From: Chara braunii
Lineage: Eukaryota; Streptophyta; Charophyceae; Charales; Characeae
Assembly: GCA_003427395.1 (NCBI GenBank)
Contig: BFEA01000027.1
Span: forward strand, 2,007,510 to 2,045,144
Length of the DNA: 37,635 bases
Reading direction: 5' to 3'
In this document: in pieces, positions 28,961-37,635 of the stretch
Layout: every line of letters begins with the position of its first letter
Numbering within the stretch: position 1 is the first letter of the stretch
Translations under genes and position numbers: made by a program
The notes under the pieces: model-generated
Told to the model about the DNA's origin: nothing
Databases searched by the model: none
What the model saw: the letters and a program-made list of their open reading frames with translations, nothing else

Positions 28961-31520
28961 TCTCGGTCTTGCTTCAGGCGTCTAGCAATGAAATCATTTC
29001 GCCATCCTATAATGTTCTCCCTTTCTTCTCTATAGATTGCGACAAGACGTTCGATGTTTTTTTCCAGTCTATTTAAGTTGGCTTCGTCCGTAGAACCACG
29101 TCATTCATGGTATTTTGTTAGCGACTCTTCGACCTTCCTCTCAATTGGGTCTAAGTATACTTATAGGATGACATCAATTTTTGGATCTCTTCCCCGTACA
29201 CGTGTGTTCGTGCTTCTTGAATTGCCTTTTCCTTCTCTATCTCGCACTTCATCCATCTCTCGACCCAGATTATCACACTGTAGGCTATGCGATTCTATGT
29301 TCTAACTTGTGCTAGTGTCCTTGGTCTTTCGCGCTGTATAGCTTCTTGTGCTAATCGTCGACAATCTAATGTGTCTAGTGCTCTAGAGGTTTGGATCCGA
29401 ATAATGGAAGTTATAGTCCCTGCGAAGAATACCCGATTCACTTCCTCTTACATCAGTTACTGCTCCCGGTATTATTGAGTTCGTTTTATGCCCTCTTCAC
29501 TTTCCATACGAGGTCTATTACGGCCGACCATTCATTGTTAGCGAGCGTAAGCCCTTCAACTGTTGGTGACGGTATTCCAATGAAAGGCCTAACGTAGGTA
29601 CTCTACGAGAAATTCGTCCTTAATTGTTGGAGTCTTCTCTTCTTGTCATGCACTATGTTCGAGGCCCGTTGCCAACAACGACCTTTTTCGTCTTCCTTAA
29701 ACCTATGTTGCGGCACGTATATTCCCACATTATACTCATCAAGGTTGATGAAGGACTAGGTGATGACATACATACCATCAATCCTCCATCCCTGACTTTT
29801 TAGACCTTCGTATCTCACGATCTCATATGGGATCACTGCTCTCTTCGATATAGAGTTAAGGGAACGGACCAACTTCCTCGACTTCCCCTCATCTAGTTTC
29901 CTACACCTCCTCATCCTTGGTGAAGTCCCCTAGCATGGCTTCTAATTCTGCTCTTGGTCTTGGAAGCGTTCTCTTTCTTGGTCTTCTTTGCACTACTCCT
30001 CCACTGCCCTCACGACTCCAATCAATTTTCCTCTGTCGTCTTTTATCTCGTGCTCACCTTCTACTCCGAACAGGCCTGTGTCAAGGTAGAGTTCCCCTTC
30101 TTGATCTCGTAGGCAAGAGGCTCCTCTCTTAATCTCTATCAACCCTGTTTCATTAGATCGAACTCTCCTACAGATCGTCGTGCCTAGAGTATACAAGTCC
30201 TCCTGGGTCCATTCTGTCAAAAGTCTGAGCAACTCTTGGGATCTCCACCTATCATGATCACGCTGTCTTAGTTCATTTGATATATCCCCTCCAAGCTGCC
30301 TATTCTCGTTCCCTCTGGTCATTCGGGTTATGGTGTCGGTTTATGAAATCAATTATTAAACCTCGACCGATCCCTGTCAATGCTTCGTAAGGAATCCGCG
30401 GCCTAGACAAGTCTTCAAAGATCCTGATTTCGGTACTCCAAGCGACTTCTTTCTTTAAGGAAAGGAGTCTATCCTTCTCGTCCTCCACCACTTCTCTCGC
30501 TCTTTGTCAGCAACGTCCATACGCTAAATCGTCCGATCTTTTCGTTGGTAGGTAAATGCCTACGTCTCTTACCTCAGTCCCTAGGAAGCGCGCGGTCATA
30601 ACATAGAGGCGGCTCAGTTCCCATGCGATGTCGACCATCTCATAGGCTTCCACTTCATACGGAAACTCCTCCCTTCTTCCTAGGGTACTCAAGGATGCAC
30701 ACACCGCATCAAACTTCTCTTGTGGCGGTCGGTTCCCAGCGATGATCTTATTATCCCACTCTTCGAGTTTCTCTGCAGACTTCTTATGCCTTACTCGTTC
30801 ATGACCCAGCATTCTTTTGCCACGCTTGCCTAACACAACCGGGCTCGTTCCCTAACCAGACAATAGTATCTTTTTTCAGAGGTCTTTAGTCTTTCTACCT
30901 TCAGTAGATAACTGATCTCGGTTTGGTTGGTAATTACCCTCAAAGCCGACTCCCTCATACGATCGAAATAAGGTTGTATGAGTTGAAGTTCTTCAAACCC
31001 AAAGAGATCTATATCAGGAATTCGGAGGGTGCCCTCAACTTTTACCATTCTCTCTTCCGCGATAGCCCTGAAGGAGAATTGTTCCCTAAGACCCGGCATC
31101 CTACTGACCCCAACTCCTTGCTCTGAGCGTCATATTAATTAAAGGCTCCCAGTTCTTGTCGTCTGTAAAACTGTTAGGTAGACTAGGTTCTGGAACCCCA
31201 TAGAATAGAACCGGTGATGAGTCACTGATTACTTTCTCTCCTCTCCTTTCTAATTCCTTCCTTTCCTGGCTGATGACGGTTTTAATTCAGTTTCTAAACG
31301 ACGCTCGTTCAGTTCCCCTCTCACTCAATAGGGGTATATAGGGTCTAATGTCGTATTCCCCTGTATCAAGGTGTTTTACCACAAGGACATGGGCTTTCCC
31401 AGGAGCGTGGCGTTCCTCCATTGATATACAGCTTTCTATTTTGTAAGGAAACGCCCCCCCACTAGTAATAGGGACTAAGGTGTCTAGGGCCGTTGTGACC
31501 CTAGGGCAATAACCTGACAT
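28933..31520 (-). pseudogene. Upstream coding region, unrecognised, frameshifted
   Basis: Between the large 5' ORF and gag the minus strand keeps protein-like open stretches in changing frames: 31520-31290 (MSGYCPRVTTALDTLVPITS), 31099-30830, 30836-30300 with one TGA at 30507, 30322-29993, and about 29490-28933 with several stops. The last stretch looks like a coiled coil (NLNRLEKNIERLVAIYREER) and ends at TAA 28933, just as the gag frame becomes open. It may have been fused to gag before decay. Composition is rich in Glu, Arg and Leu. I recognise no domain. Short acidic and basic helices alternate, as in structural proteins. The density of frameshifts is higher than in pol. Confidence 0.5.
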
Positions 31521-31587
31521 TTTCGATTCGCTATCCTTTTATCGTTACTCTTCTGCGCGTTCGTCCTCACAGGCAGCTTCACCGAGG

Positions 31588-33423
31588 TCACTCTAGGCTC
31601 ATCCGGACACCCAGTCGTGACCATCGTCCCTCGACATATTCTTCTATTTCGGTAGCGCTCCTGAAGTACCCCACCCTTTCCTCAAGAAAAGTTGCGACGT
31701 CTTCCCACTCTTCACGGTCGTCGTCCCTTAATCGTTCCCACTCGGCTAGATCCCAATCTTCTTCCCCATAGTATATGTCCTCATCGTTTACTGCCTCTGT
31801 CCCTTCGTAGTATGTCCGGAGTTCGTAGAACCCAATGAGTGAACCTTCCCTAACCGACGAGTCGTATCCAGGAGTCCCGTATAACTCGGCTATACCAGCT
31901 AGGTGGCTCGGCGGCTCCCTCAGGGCTCTATCCAAAGCGGTCCAGAATTCGGCCGATTGATCAAACCTCAGTGCCTCTCTAAGATCTCTAGGTGAAATAG
32001 CTCTAATTAGCTCTACCAATTCCAAAGTCGACTCCCCGAACCTAGGCCCTTCCTTCCAGAGCGTGTAGTAGGCGTGATCTTCGTCACTGCTCCTCAAAAG
32101 GTTTCTAATCTCGAGGAAAGCTCGGTAGACCTCAATAAGGCGGCCAAGTCCCCCTAGAAATCCTTCCAAGACGAAACCCGGGACGGGCAGCCTCAAAGTT
32201 TGTTCGGGTTGGGGCAAGAACCCTTCTCTAGCCAGTCGAAGCGAGACCACTACCGACCTATAGTCCCTGTCGTAGCAGCGTTCCTTCCCCCTTAGCTTGT
32301 CGACCACTTCCTGCAGTATGCGTCGCGTTGTTACCTCGTCTGCCCAGGTATGAGAGTCGAGACTCGGAATTACCCCTAAAACCTGATCCCAGCGACTTCG
32401 TTGTACAGCTTGGAAAACTATGTCCGCTAGAACGGAAGACTGATAGTAGAGGAAGCCTCTGACCGCTAATTCCAGGGATTCTTTTATAAGCCCGCCTCTC
32501 CTGTCGAACTCACACCCTACCTGGGGCGCGACCAGCAACCAGACCCCCGACCTCAACAGGATAGATCTTCACTCCTTATCTACTTTATCCAGATATCCTC
32601 ACCTAACAGCTTGCCCAGGCAAGGTAAATTCCACCCAATCTTCTCCAATGAACTCGGGTTCCCTATAGTCGAAGTGACAAAGCTCAACTGGGTGCTCTAT
32701 CTCGTCGTGAGGCATCTAGTCGTCCACGGAGCTCCCGTCTAAAATCCGGCCCCTGTTTATCTCCCCACTTGTCTCCGCTCTCCTTACCTCGTCTCTGACC
32801 CTAAACACGATTCTGCGCAACTGTCTACGCGTGGGAATTGCTCGGTCTAGACAGTAGGTAAGTAACCAGGCTCGCTCGACGGTAGTTATCCTGAACTGCG
32901 TCGCCCTCTGCACTACAGCTCGTAGCCTCTGATGTCTCACCTCATCGCCAAAGACTACTTCTGTGAGGAATCTAGGAACGATAACCGCTCTCACAGACGT
33001 AGCTCTAGGCAGCTCCCAGTCGTACGCAAAATGCACCGTGTAGAAGGCTACCGAGTCGGCTTCACTCCTCTTCACAAACTCACTGAACACTCTCGCACCG
33101 AATCTACATGCTAATGATGTCAGGCATAAGAGAGTGTGACAATGACGGGCAGTCTCTATCACTAGATACCTCCACTCCTGGTCTGAGAGATATAATCTAA
33201 CATTCACTTCTGCGCGAAGGGGTTCGCTAGCCCTGTCCCTTCTAACACACACTCTAGGCTCCGCCTCAATTCTCACCCACAGGAAGACGCCCTCGCGTAT
33301 GACTAGACCTCGTTGTACGGACGACCTATACTTGCTCGATCCTTCCAAAGGAAGACTAATGATGTCACAGAAGCCGCTACGTTCAACGAGATGTATTCGA
33401 GACTCCGATTCGATGTAAACCAT
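31588..33423 (-). pseudogene. Large 5' ORF of the giant element, unknown function
   Basis: Starts at ATG 33423, about 300 bases inside the 5' LTR boundary, and stays in one frame to TGA 31588, broken by TAG at 32716 and by two TGA codons near 32608 and 32578; about 610 codons. The first 235 residues are basic (IPTRRQLRRIVFRVRDEVRR near the end of that part). The 322-residue open C-terminal part is Leu- and Glu-rich, with an acidic stretch (NDEDIYYGEEDWDLAEWERL then RDDDREEWEDVATFLEERVG). I recognise no family, no zinc knuckle and no membrane segment. It could be an N-terminal gag extension, an extra ORF such as Ogre ORF1, or a captured gene. Position before gag and preservation of a long frame argue for real coding. 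Confidence 0.6.
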
Positions 33424-33724
33424 TCCTAAGCAAAATAAAAAATGGTTCTCTCTCAGTATGTCACTCCCTGTGCCACTCTCAGACTGTTGAGCTCAAAGAC
33501 CCCCACGACAGGCCTCCTCTGATCACCCCTGTATCCCTTCAAGACGTCAACAGGCCTACAAGAGAACCGCCCTCTGGCGTATCTCTTCCTACCCTCGTGT
33601 CAAGAAGGAGGTCGGATCAATGTGCCATCGTCGCTGGCCTACCTTCCCTGTCGCAACCTGAGCACGAGCCGGCCAACTCATGTGCTCTAGGGTGGACCGA
33701 AGTCACACGCGAATAGGGAGGCGG
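33424..33724 (-). other. Leader between 5' LTR and first ORF
   Basis: 301 bases from the LTR edge (CCGCCTCCCTATTCGCGTGT on the minus strand) to ATG 33423. A primer-binding site should begin with TGG close to the LTR edge; none is seen in the first 20 bases. The first TGG-starting word is TGGCCGGCTCGTGC, about 50 bases in. The primer is therefore undetermined. Confidence 0.6.
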
Positions 33725-36700
33725 TGTCTCACTCGCGGGAGGGTCGGTCAGGGCTCCTGTAACCTGCACAAAACAAGTCAGTCCACATCAACAAATACAA
33801 GTACCGTAGCCGACCATGACCAATGCAATAAGAAACTCACGAAACACTGTCTGGCAGAAATAACAGAAGTAGTTTCATTCAATCCAAACCAATAGGATGG
33901 GAAACACTCGTCCCGGCCTCAGCCGTACACCTCGCTCCTGTGTCTGGAAAGTCTGTCTAAGTCCCTAGTCAACAAACGTCGTCTAATCCTCCTCCCGATT
34001 GGGTGACGCCTGTAACGTGCTCGTCGATCCCAAAGAATAGTGCTCGAACTCTCAGTGTCGGAAGTAGCCTCCCTCGCCTATCGAGGCCAAAGCTCCAGAT
34101 CCACCGTGACCATAGTTCGGGTGTGCCCCCTCGGAAGGCCTGCTTCACGAAAGTACCCGCTCGAGAAGCCCCCTTCGGACGTACCCCTTCGGAAAGCCCT
34201 TTTCACGAAAGTACCCCCTCGAGAAGCCCTCTTCGGACGTACCCCTTCGGAAAGCCCGCTTCATGAAAGTACCTCTTCGGGATATTATCCCCCCCTCAGT
34301 AAAATGCGGCGAAAGTGTCCGTCTGGTAAAGTACCTGTCTGGTAAGTGTGTCCGCTCAGTAAAAATGGCCGCTCGGTAAAACGTCTATTCGGTAAAACAC
34401 CCTCTTCGGTAAATGTGTCCCTTCACTAAAATACCCTTCCGTCGAGTGTCCCTCCGGTAGCGTACCCGTTCGGGAAGACAGCCCCCTCCGTCGAGTGTCC
34501 CCGTCGAGTGTCCCTCAGGTAACGTACCCGTTCGGGAAGAAAGCCCCCTCCGTTGAGTGTCCCCGTCGAGTGTCCCTCAGGTAGCGTACCCATTCGGGTA
34601 AAAGCCCCCTCCGTCGACTGCTCCCGTCAAGTGTCCCTCTCGTAGCGTACTCGTTCGGGTAAAAAAAACCCTCCGTCGAGTGTTCCGGTCGAGTGTCCCT
34701 CCGGTAGCGTACCCGCTCGGGTAAAAAAAGTCCCCTCCGTCGAGCCTGGTTCGGATAGCGTCCCTTCACGGGGCCATACTTAGTCTGGTTCTAGTCGATG
34801 TCCCAAAAGCCCTGTCTCGTTCCATGTCCCGATCCGCGCCCGATGGCCCCGGTCCGGTCCGATCTGGTGATCTGCTCCCCATAACCTGGTTCGGCGAGAT
34901 GGCCGATCTGTGCCCCGTAGCCCGGTTCTATTCAGAGACCCAAAGCCGCGTCCAAAGATGCCACCTTGCGTGGTGCCCGGACGTTCCAGCTGCTTCCCTG
35001 TTCGTATGCCCACAAGCACGGGGTGGCCATGCTCAGTTGCGTGTTCGTGGGCGCATGAGTGCGCGGTAGGCGCTCGTAGTCGAAGGTAGCAAGCACCTCT
35101 AGGCCACTCTCCTCCTCCATACACTGATGCGCGCCGATGCGCGTAGAATCCCCTCCCCCGTGGCTCTCTCTCTCTCTCCAGCACGCTGATGTGCGCTGGG
35201 TCCCCGCTGCTCTCTCTCTCCAGTGAAGTGATGCGCGCGGACGCACGCAGGCTCCCCGCGCTCTCTCTCTCGAGTGAACTGATGCGCGCGGATGCGCGCA
35301 GGATTCCCGCGCTCTCTCTCTCCAGTAAACTGATGCGCGCGGATGCGCGCAGGATTCCCCTCCCCGAATCCGCTAGTGCGCGAGAGGCCACGCTGCCTGT
35401 CCGCTAGTGTGTGAGTGCTTCCGCCCTCGGTCCGTGAGTGCGCGTGTCGCCCCGCTGCCTGTCCGCAGGTGCGCGGGTGCGCCCTCCCCTAATCCGCTAG
35501 TGCGCGGATGGCCGCGCTGCCAATCTCCAAGTTCGCGGGTGCTCCCGCCCTCGGTCCGTGAGTGCGCGGGTGATCGCACAGCGTGTCCGCAGGTGCGCGA
35601 GTGCCCCCGCCCCGAGTTCACTAGATCGCGGGTGACCGCGCTGCGTGTCCGCAGGTGCGCGGGTGCTCCAGCCCCGGGTTCGCTAGTGCGCAGGTGACCG
35701 CGCCGTGTGTCCGCAGGTGCACGGGTGCTCCCGCCCCGAGTCCGCTAGTGCGCGGGTGACCGCCCTGCGTTTCCGCAGGTGCGTGGGTGCGCACGCACAG
35801 GTGCGTGAGCTGCGCGCCCGATCCGATGGTGCGCGCGTGCGCGCGCGCAGGTGCGTGAGCTGCGCGCCCGATCCGATAGTGCCCGAGTGCGCGGGCGGGG
35901 TTGCGCGCGGCTGCGCGCACGTGCGCCCTTTCCCGACTGTGAGCGGCGAGGTTGCGCGCACATGCGCCCGATCCCAACTGTGCGCAGGCGGGGCTCCGCG
36001 CGGCTGCGCGCACGTGCGCCCGATCCCGACTGTGTGCGGACGGGCAGCCGCGCCCGTGCGCCCGTGCGTGACTATCCACCTGTGTTACCTGGTTCTCCCC
36101 GTTCTTCGTGCGTGGTGCTCCCTCTCTCCTCCGTGCGCCTCCAACTCGTGCATGCGAGAAGTGTCCTGTGCCTGGGCCCGGTTTGGCTTATATGCTCTGT
36201 CGGGCCCTTCTCGGAGTGCAAGCCTTGGTCCTCGTGTGCTCTGTGGCAGCCGACAACTTGCAGCGCCCGGTACCGGGCCTGTGCCTGAGCCTGATTGGGC
36301 CTTCGAAAAGTTCCAGGCGAAAAGGGCCTTCCCATCGGGAACTGGGCCCTTTGCAGCGCCCTGGTACCGCAGCTGTTCCCGAGCCTGTCCCAGGCCTGCC
36401 CGGGCCTATGCGGTTCCCACATAGCAGCGGTGCCGCTCTTAGGGAAAATCCAGGCTGGGCCCCGTAAGTAAAAAAAAAAAAAACGGTCTCGAATCAATTG
36501 GGCCGAGGCGGACCCCTCGCCCTAGCGGAACCGCCCCTTCAAAGGAAAATCCAACCAGCCGAGTGGCCCCCTCGCCCGTGGCGCCCGCCTGCGTCATGGT
36601 CGGTGAACCCCGGCTAGGTAAAGTAGCCCCCTTGATTGTACCATCCGTCTGCCTCGGTGTCGGCGAGTCCTGACCACGCAAAATAACGCCAAAGAGAAAT

Positions 36701-36891
36701 GTCACCATTCTGCCCCTTCGGAGTGTCGTCTCGTCGCACGATCAGTAAACAGTGGTGACCTTGATGGTCATGGTGTTGGTCTGCCTCATGGTCGGTGAAC
36801 CCCGGCCAGATAGAATACTGTCGAGTGGAGTTGTTGTCGCGTGCCATCTGAAAGGAAGTAAAGGGCGGCGTAATATTGTAGCCGCCCGACA
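33725..36891 (-). repeat. 5' LTR (right copy)
   Basis: Plus-strand start TGTCTCACTCGCGGGAGGG and end GTAGCCGCCCGACA. The same order of minisatellite blocks as in the left LTR, with different copy numbers. Near its 5' end, which is the U3 side on the minus strand, three diverged units of GGGGTTCACCGACCATGA / GCAGRC lie at about 36777-36812, 36650-36680 and 36585-36618; the middle one is part of the segment missing from the left LTR. No TATA box stands out. Confidence 0.9.
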
Positions 36892-37084
36892 ACGTTTTGC
36901 GTGAACTGCCGACGTAGCGGCAAACAAAGAACTCCGGAGTTCCGAAGGCCCAACCCAGGTACGCGGCGGCCTGCGCCACGTGGCGGCCCCCGACGGCCCA
37001 ACTTTTCGGGACCATCTCCACCACGGAGGGATTTTCCCGTAACCCGTCGCCCATAGTGTCCCGGCCCCTTCGGACTGTGAGACC

Positions 37085-37240
37085 CTTGCGCGCGCACCCC
37101 TCATTCGCCTAATTGCATTCATACCCTTAAGACTCCCCCACTTCCCCAAAAATCCTTGGCACACCCCTTTTCGCACTTCCAGGCCCACATCCCACTCCGA
37201 TCAGGAAGTCGCGCTGGGCGTGAGGTTGGGCGTCACATTC
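37085..37240 (+). repeat. Dispersed repeat, inverse of 10790-10950
   Basis: CCCCAAAAATCCTTGGCACA, CCCCTTTTCGCACTTCCAGG and CACTCCGATCAGGAAGTCGC match the complement of 10800-10880. 36892-37084, between the LTR and this repeat, is GC-rich unique sequence. Confidence 0.75.
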
Positions 37241-37277
37241 TCAGCACCACTAGCACTGCAGGGGGGGCATGTTTTCT

Positions 37278-37315
37278 TAAAAAGAAAAAAGAAAAAAAAA
37301 AGAAAAAAAAAGAAG
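37278..37315. repeat. A-rich low-complexity tract
   Basis: A-runs broken by single G residues, a decayed poly-A that probably ends a retroposon starting near 37085. Confidence 0.6.
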
Positions 37316-37479
37316 TTCGGTCGTGCTTCAATCAGGGCTGGGGAGGGAGGTGAGAACCTGACTAACCCTGATGCCTATAACTGCTGTCCGGTCAAGGTCA
37401 CTAGAATGGGTGACAATCCTGGGTGTACTCAGGTAGGACCTTGGGAGCCGGGATGTGCCGGGGATCATAATGATGAGTA

Positions 37480-37596
37480 AGGGTGGGAGGGTGCCTCACC
37501 GGGGGCCGGTTACGCAATGCATCGGAGTGATCAAATGGCCAGTTGCTGACGGGCCTGTCTGGTGGCCAGCCTCTACAACAACCTGGAGTTTTTTTT

Positions 37597-37635
<39 letters not shown>
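37480..37635 (+). mobile_element. Retroposon 3' end (CTCTACAACAACCTGGA family), cut by window end
   Basis: CCTCTACAACAACCTGGAG (37570-37588) followed by T8, AATT and an A-run of at least 40 bases reaching the window edge. The same 17-base end precedes a poly-A tail on the minus strand at 7832-7887. The left end is not defined. Confidence 0.6.

Larger units (their letters stand above)
18978..36891 (-). mobile_element. Giant Ty3/Gypsy-type LTR retrotransposon, 17.9 kb, decayed
   Basis: Two highly similar LTRs (18978-22185 and 33725-36891) with TGTC...GACA ends enclose an 11.5-kb interior read on the minus strand. The order is leader, unknown coding region, gag with CCHC knuckle, protease, RT, RNase H, integrase with GPY motif, G13 polypurine tract, 3' LTR. 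PR-RT-RH-IN order and the GPY module place it in Ty3/Gypsy (Metaviridae-like); no chromodomain is visible. Size, long LTRs and an extra 5' coding region recall Ogre/Tat elements of plants. That resemblance is architectural only. No matching 5-bp target duplication is seen (GCATC at left, ACGTT at right). Confidence 0.9.

Noticed and set aside
28576-29076. Plus-strand ORF of 166 codons
   Set aside because: It is antisense to the gag and coiled-coil frames, which have clear protein signatures.
33670-33724. Primer-binding site for a tRNA next to the 5' LTR
   Set aside because: I looked for a TGG-starting complement of a tRNA 3' end within 20 bases of the LTR edge and found none; the nearest TGG word is about 50 bases away and matches no tRNA I can name.
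36614-37054. Minus-strand ORF (146 codons) over the outer LTR edge
   Set aside because: It crosses the element boundary and is explained by the short U3 repeats; the left LTR does not keep it.

Overview
This is eukaryotic, repeat-dominated nuclear DNA. I found no convincing intact host gene. What can be read is layer on layer of retroelements: LINE 3' ends with poly-A tails, tRNA-like SINEs, a foldback element, two inverted 5' parts of one LTR-retrotransposon family, and a nearly complete 17.9-kb Ty3/Gypsy-type element that fills the right half. The style of the Gypsy RT/RNase H/integrase, the LINE zinc-finger tails and the repeat load remind me of a charophyte green alga such as Chara. That assignment is from memory and needs a database search.

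Layout. 1-4035: a minus-strand 5'-truncated LINE (230-1785) borders a foldback element (1782-3893). The left arm of that foldback is split by a poly-A retroposon with a clear target duplication (1786-1949) and by a plus-strand LINE (2176-3266). 4036-10950: two SINE-like copies (4036-4470, 10405-10790), several retroposon tails, a dispersed repeat built on a CCAGCGTCGT core (6300-8240), a GC hairpin present twice (4761, 10329), and AT-rich sequence without genes. 10991-13387 (minus) and 16854-18930 (plus): two diverged inverted copies of one LTR element (5' end TGTTGTGAC, TATA box, GA microsatellite, leader, decayed ORF sharing a conserved peptide block). Between them lies a TE-like ORF with an Arg/Ser tail (14162-15205, minus) and another LINE 3' tail (about 16560-16853).

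18978-36891 (minus): a giant Gypsy-type element. It has two 3.2-kb LTRs (TGTC...GACA), a G13 polypurine tract next to the 3' LTR, gag with a CCHC knuckle, an aspartic protease (DDG rather than DTG/DSG), RT, RNase H, and integrase with HHCC and GPY modules. About 4.4 kb of further coding sequence of unrecognised function lies upstream of the gag region. This copy is dead: about 18 in-frame stops, several frameshifts, RT catalytic Asp replaced by Tyr and integrase catalytic Glu replaced by Lys. Nearly all stops fit C:G to T:A transitions. The LTRs are themselves chains of different minisatellites whose copy number differs between the two LTRs.

The observations I rate highest are the giant element with its unknown 5' coding region, its minisatellite-built LTRs, the deamination-like decay pattern, a stem-loop shared by the 3' ends of LINEs in this window with compensatory changes, and a conserved unidentified peptide in the TGTTGTGAC element.
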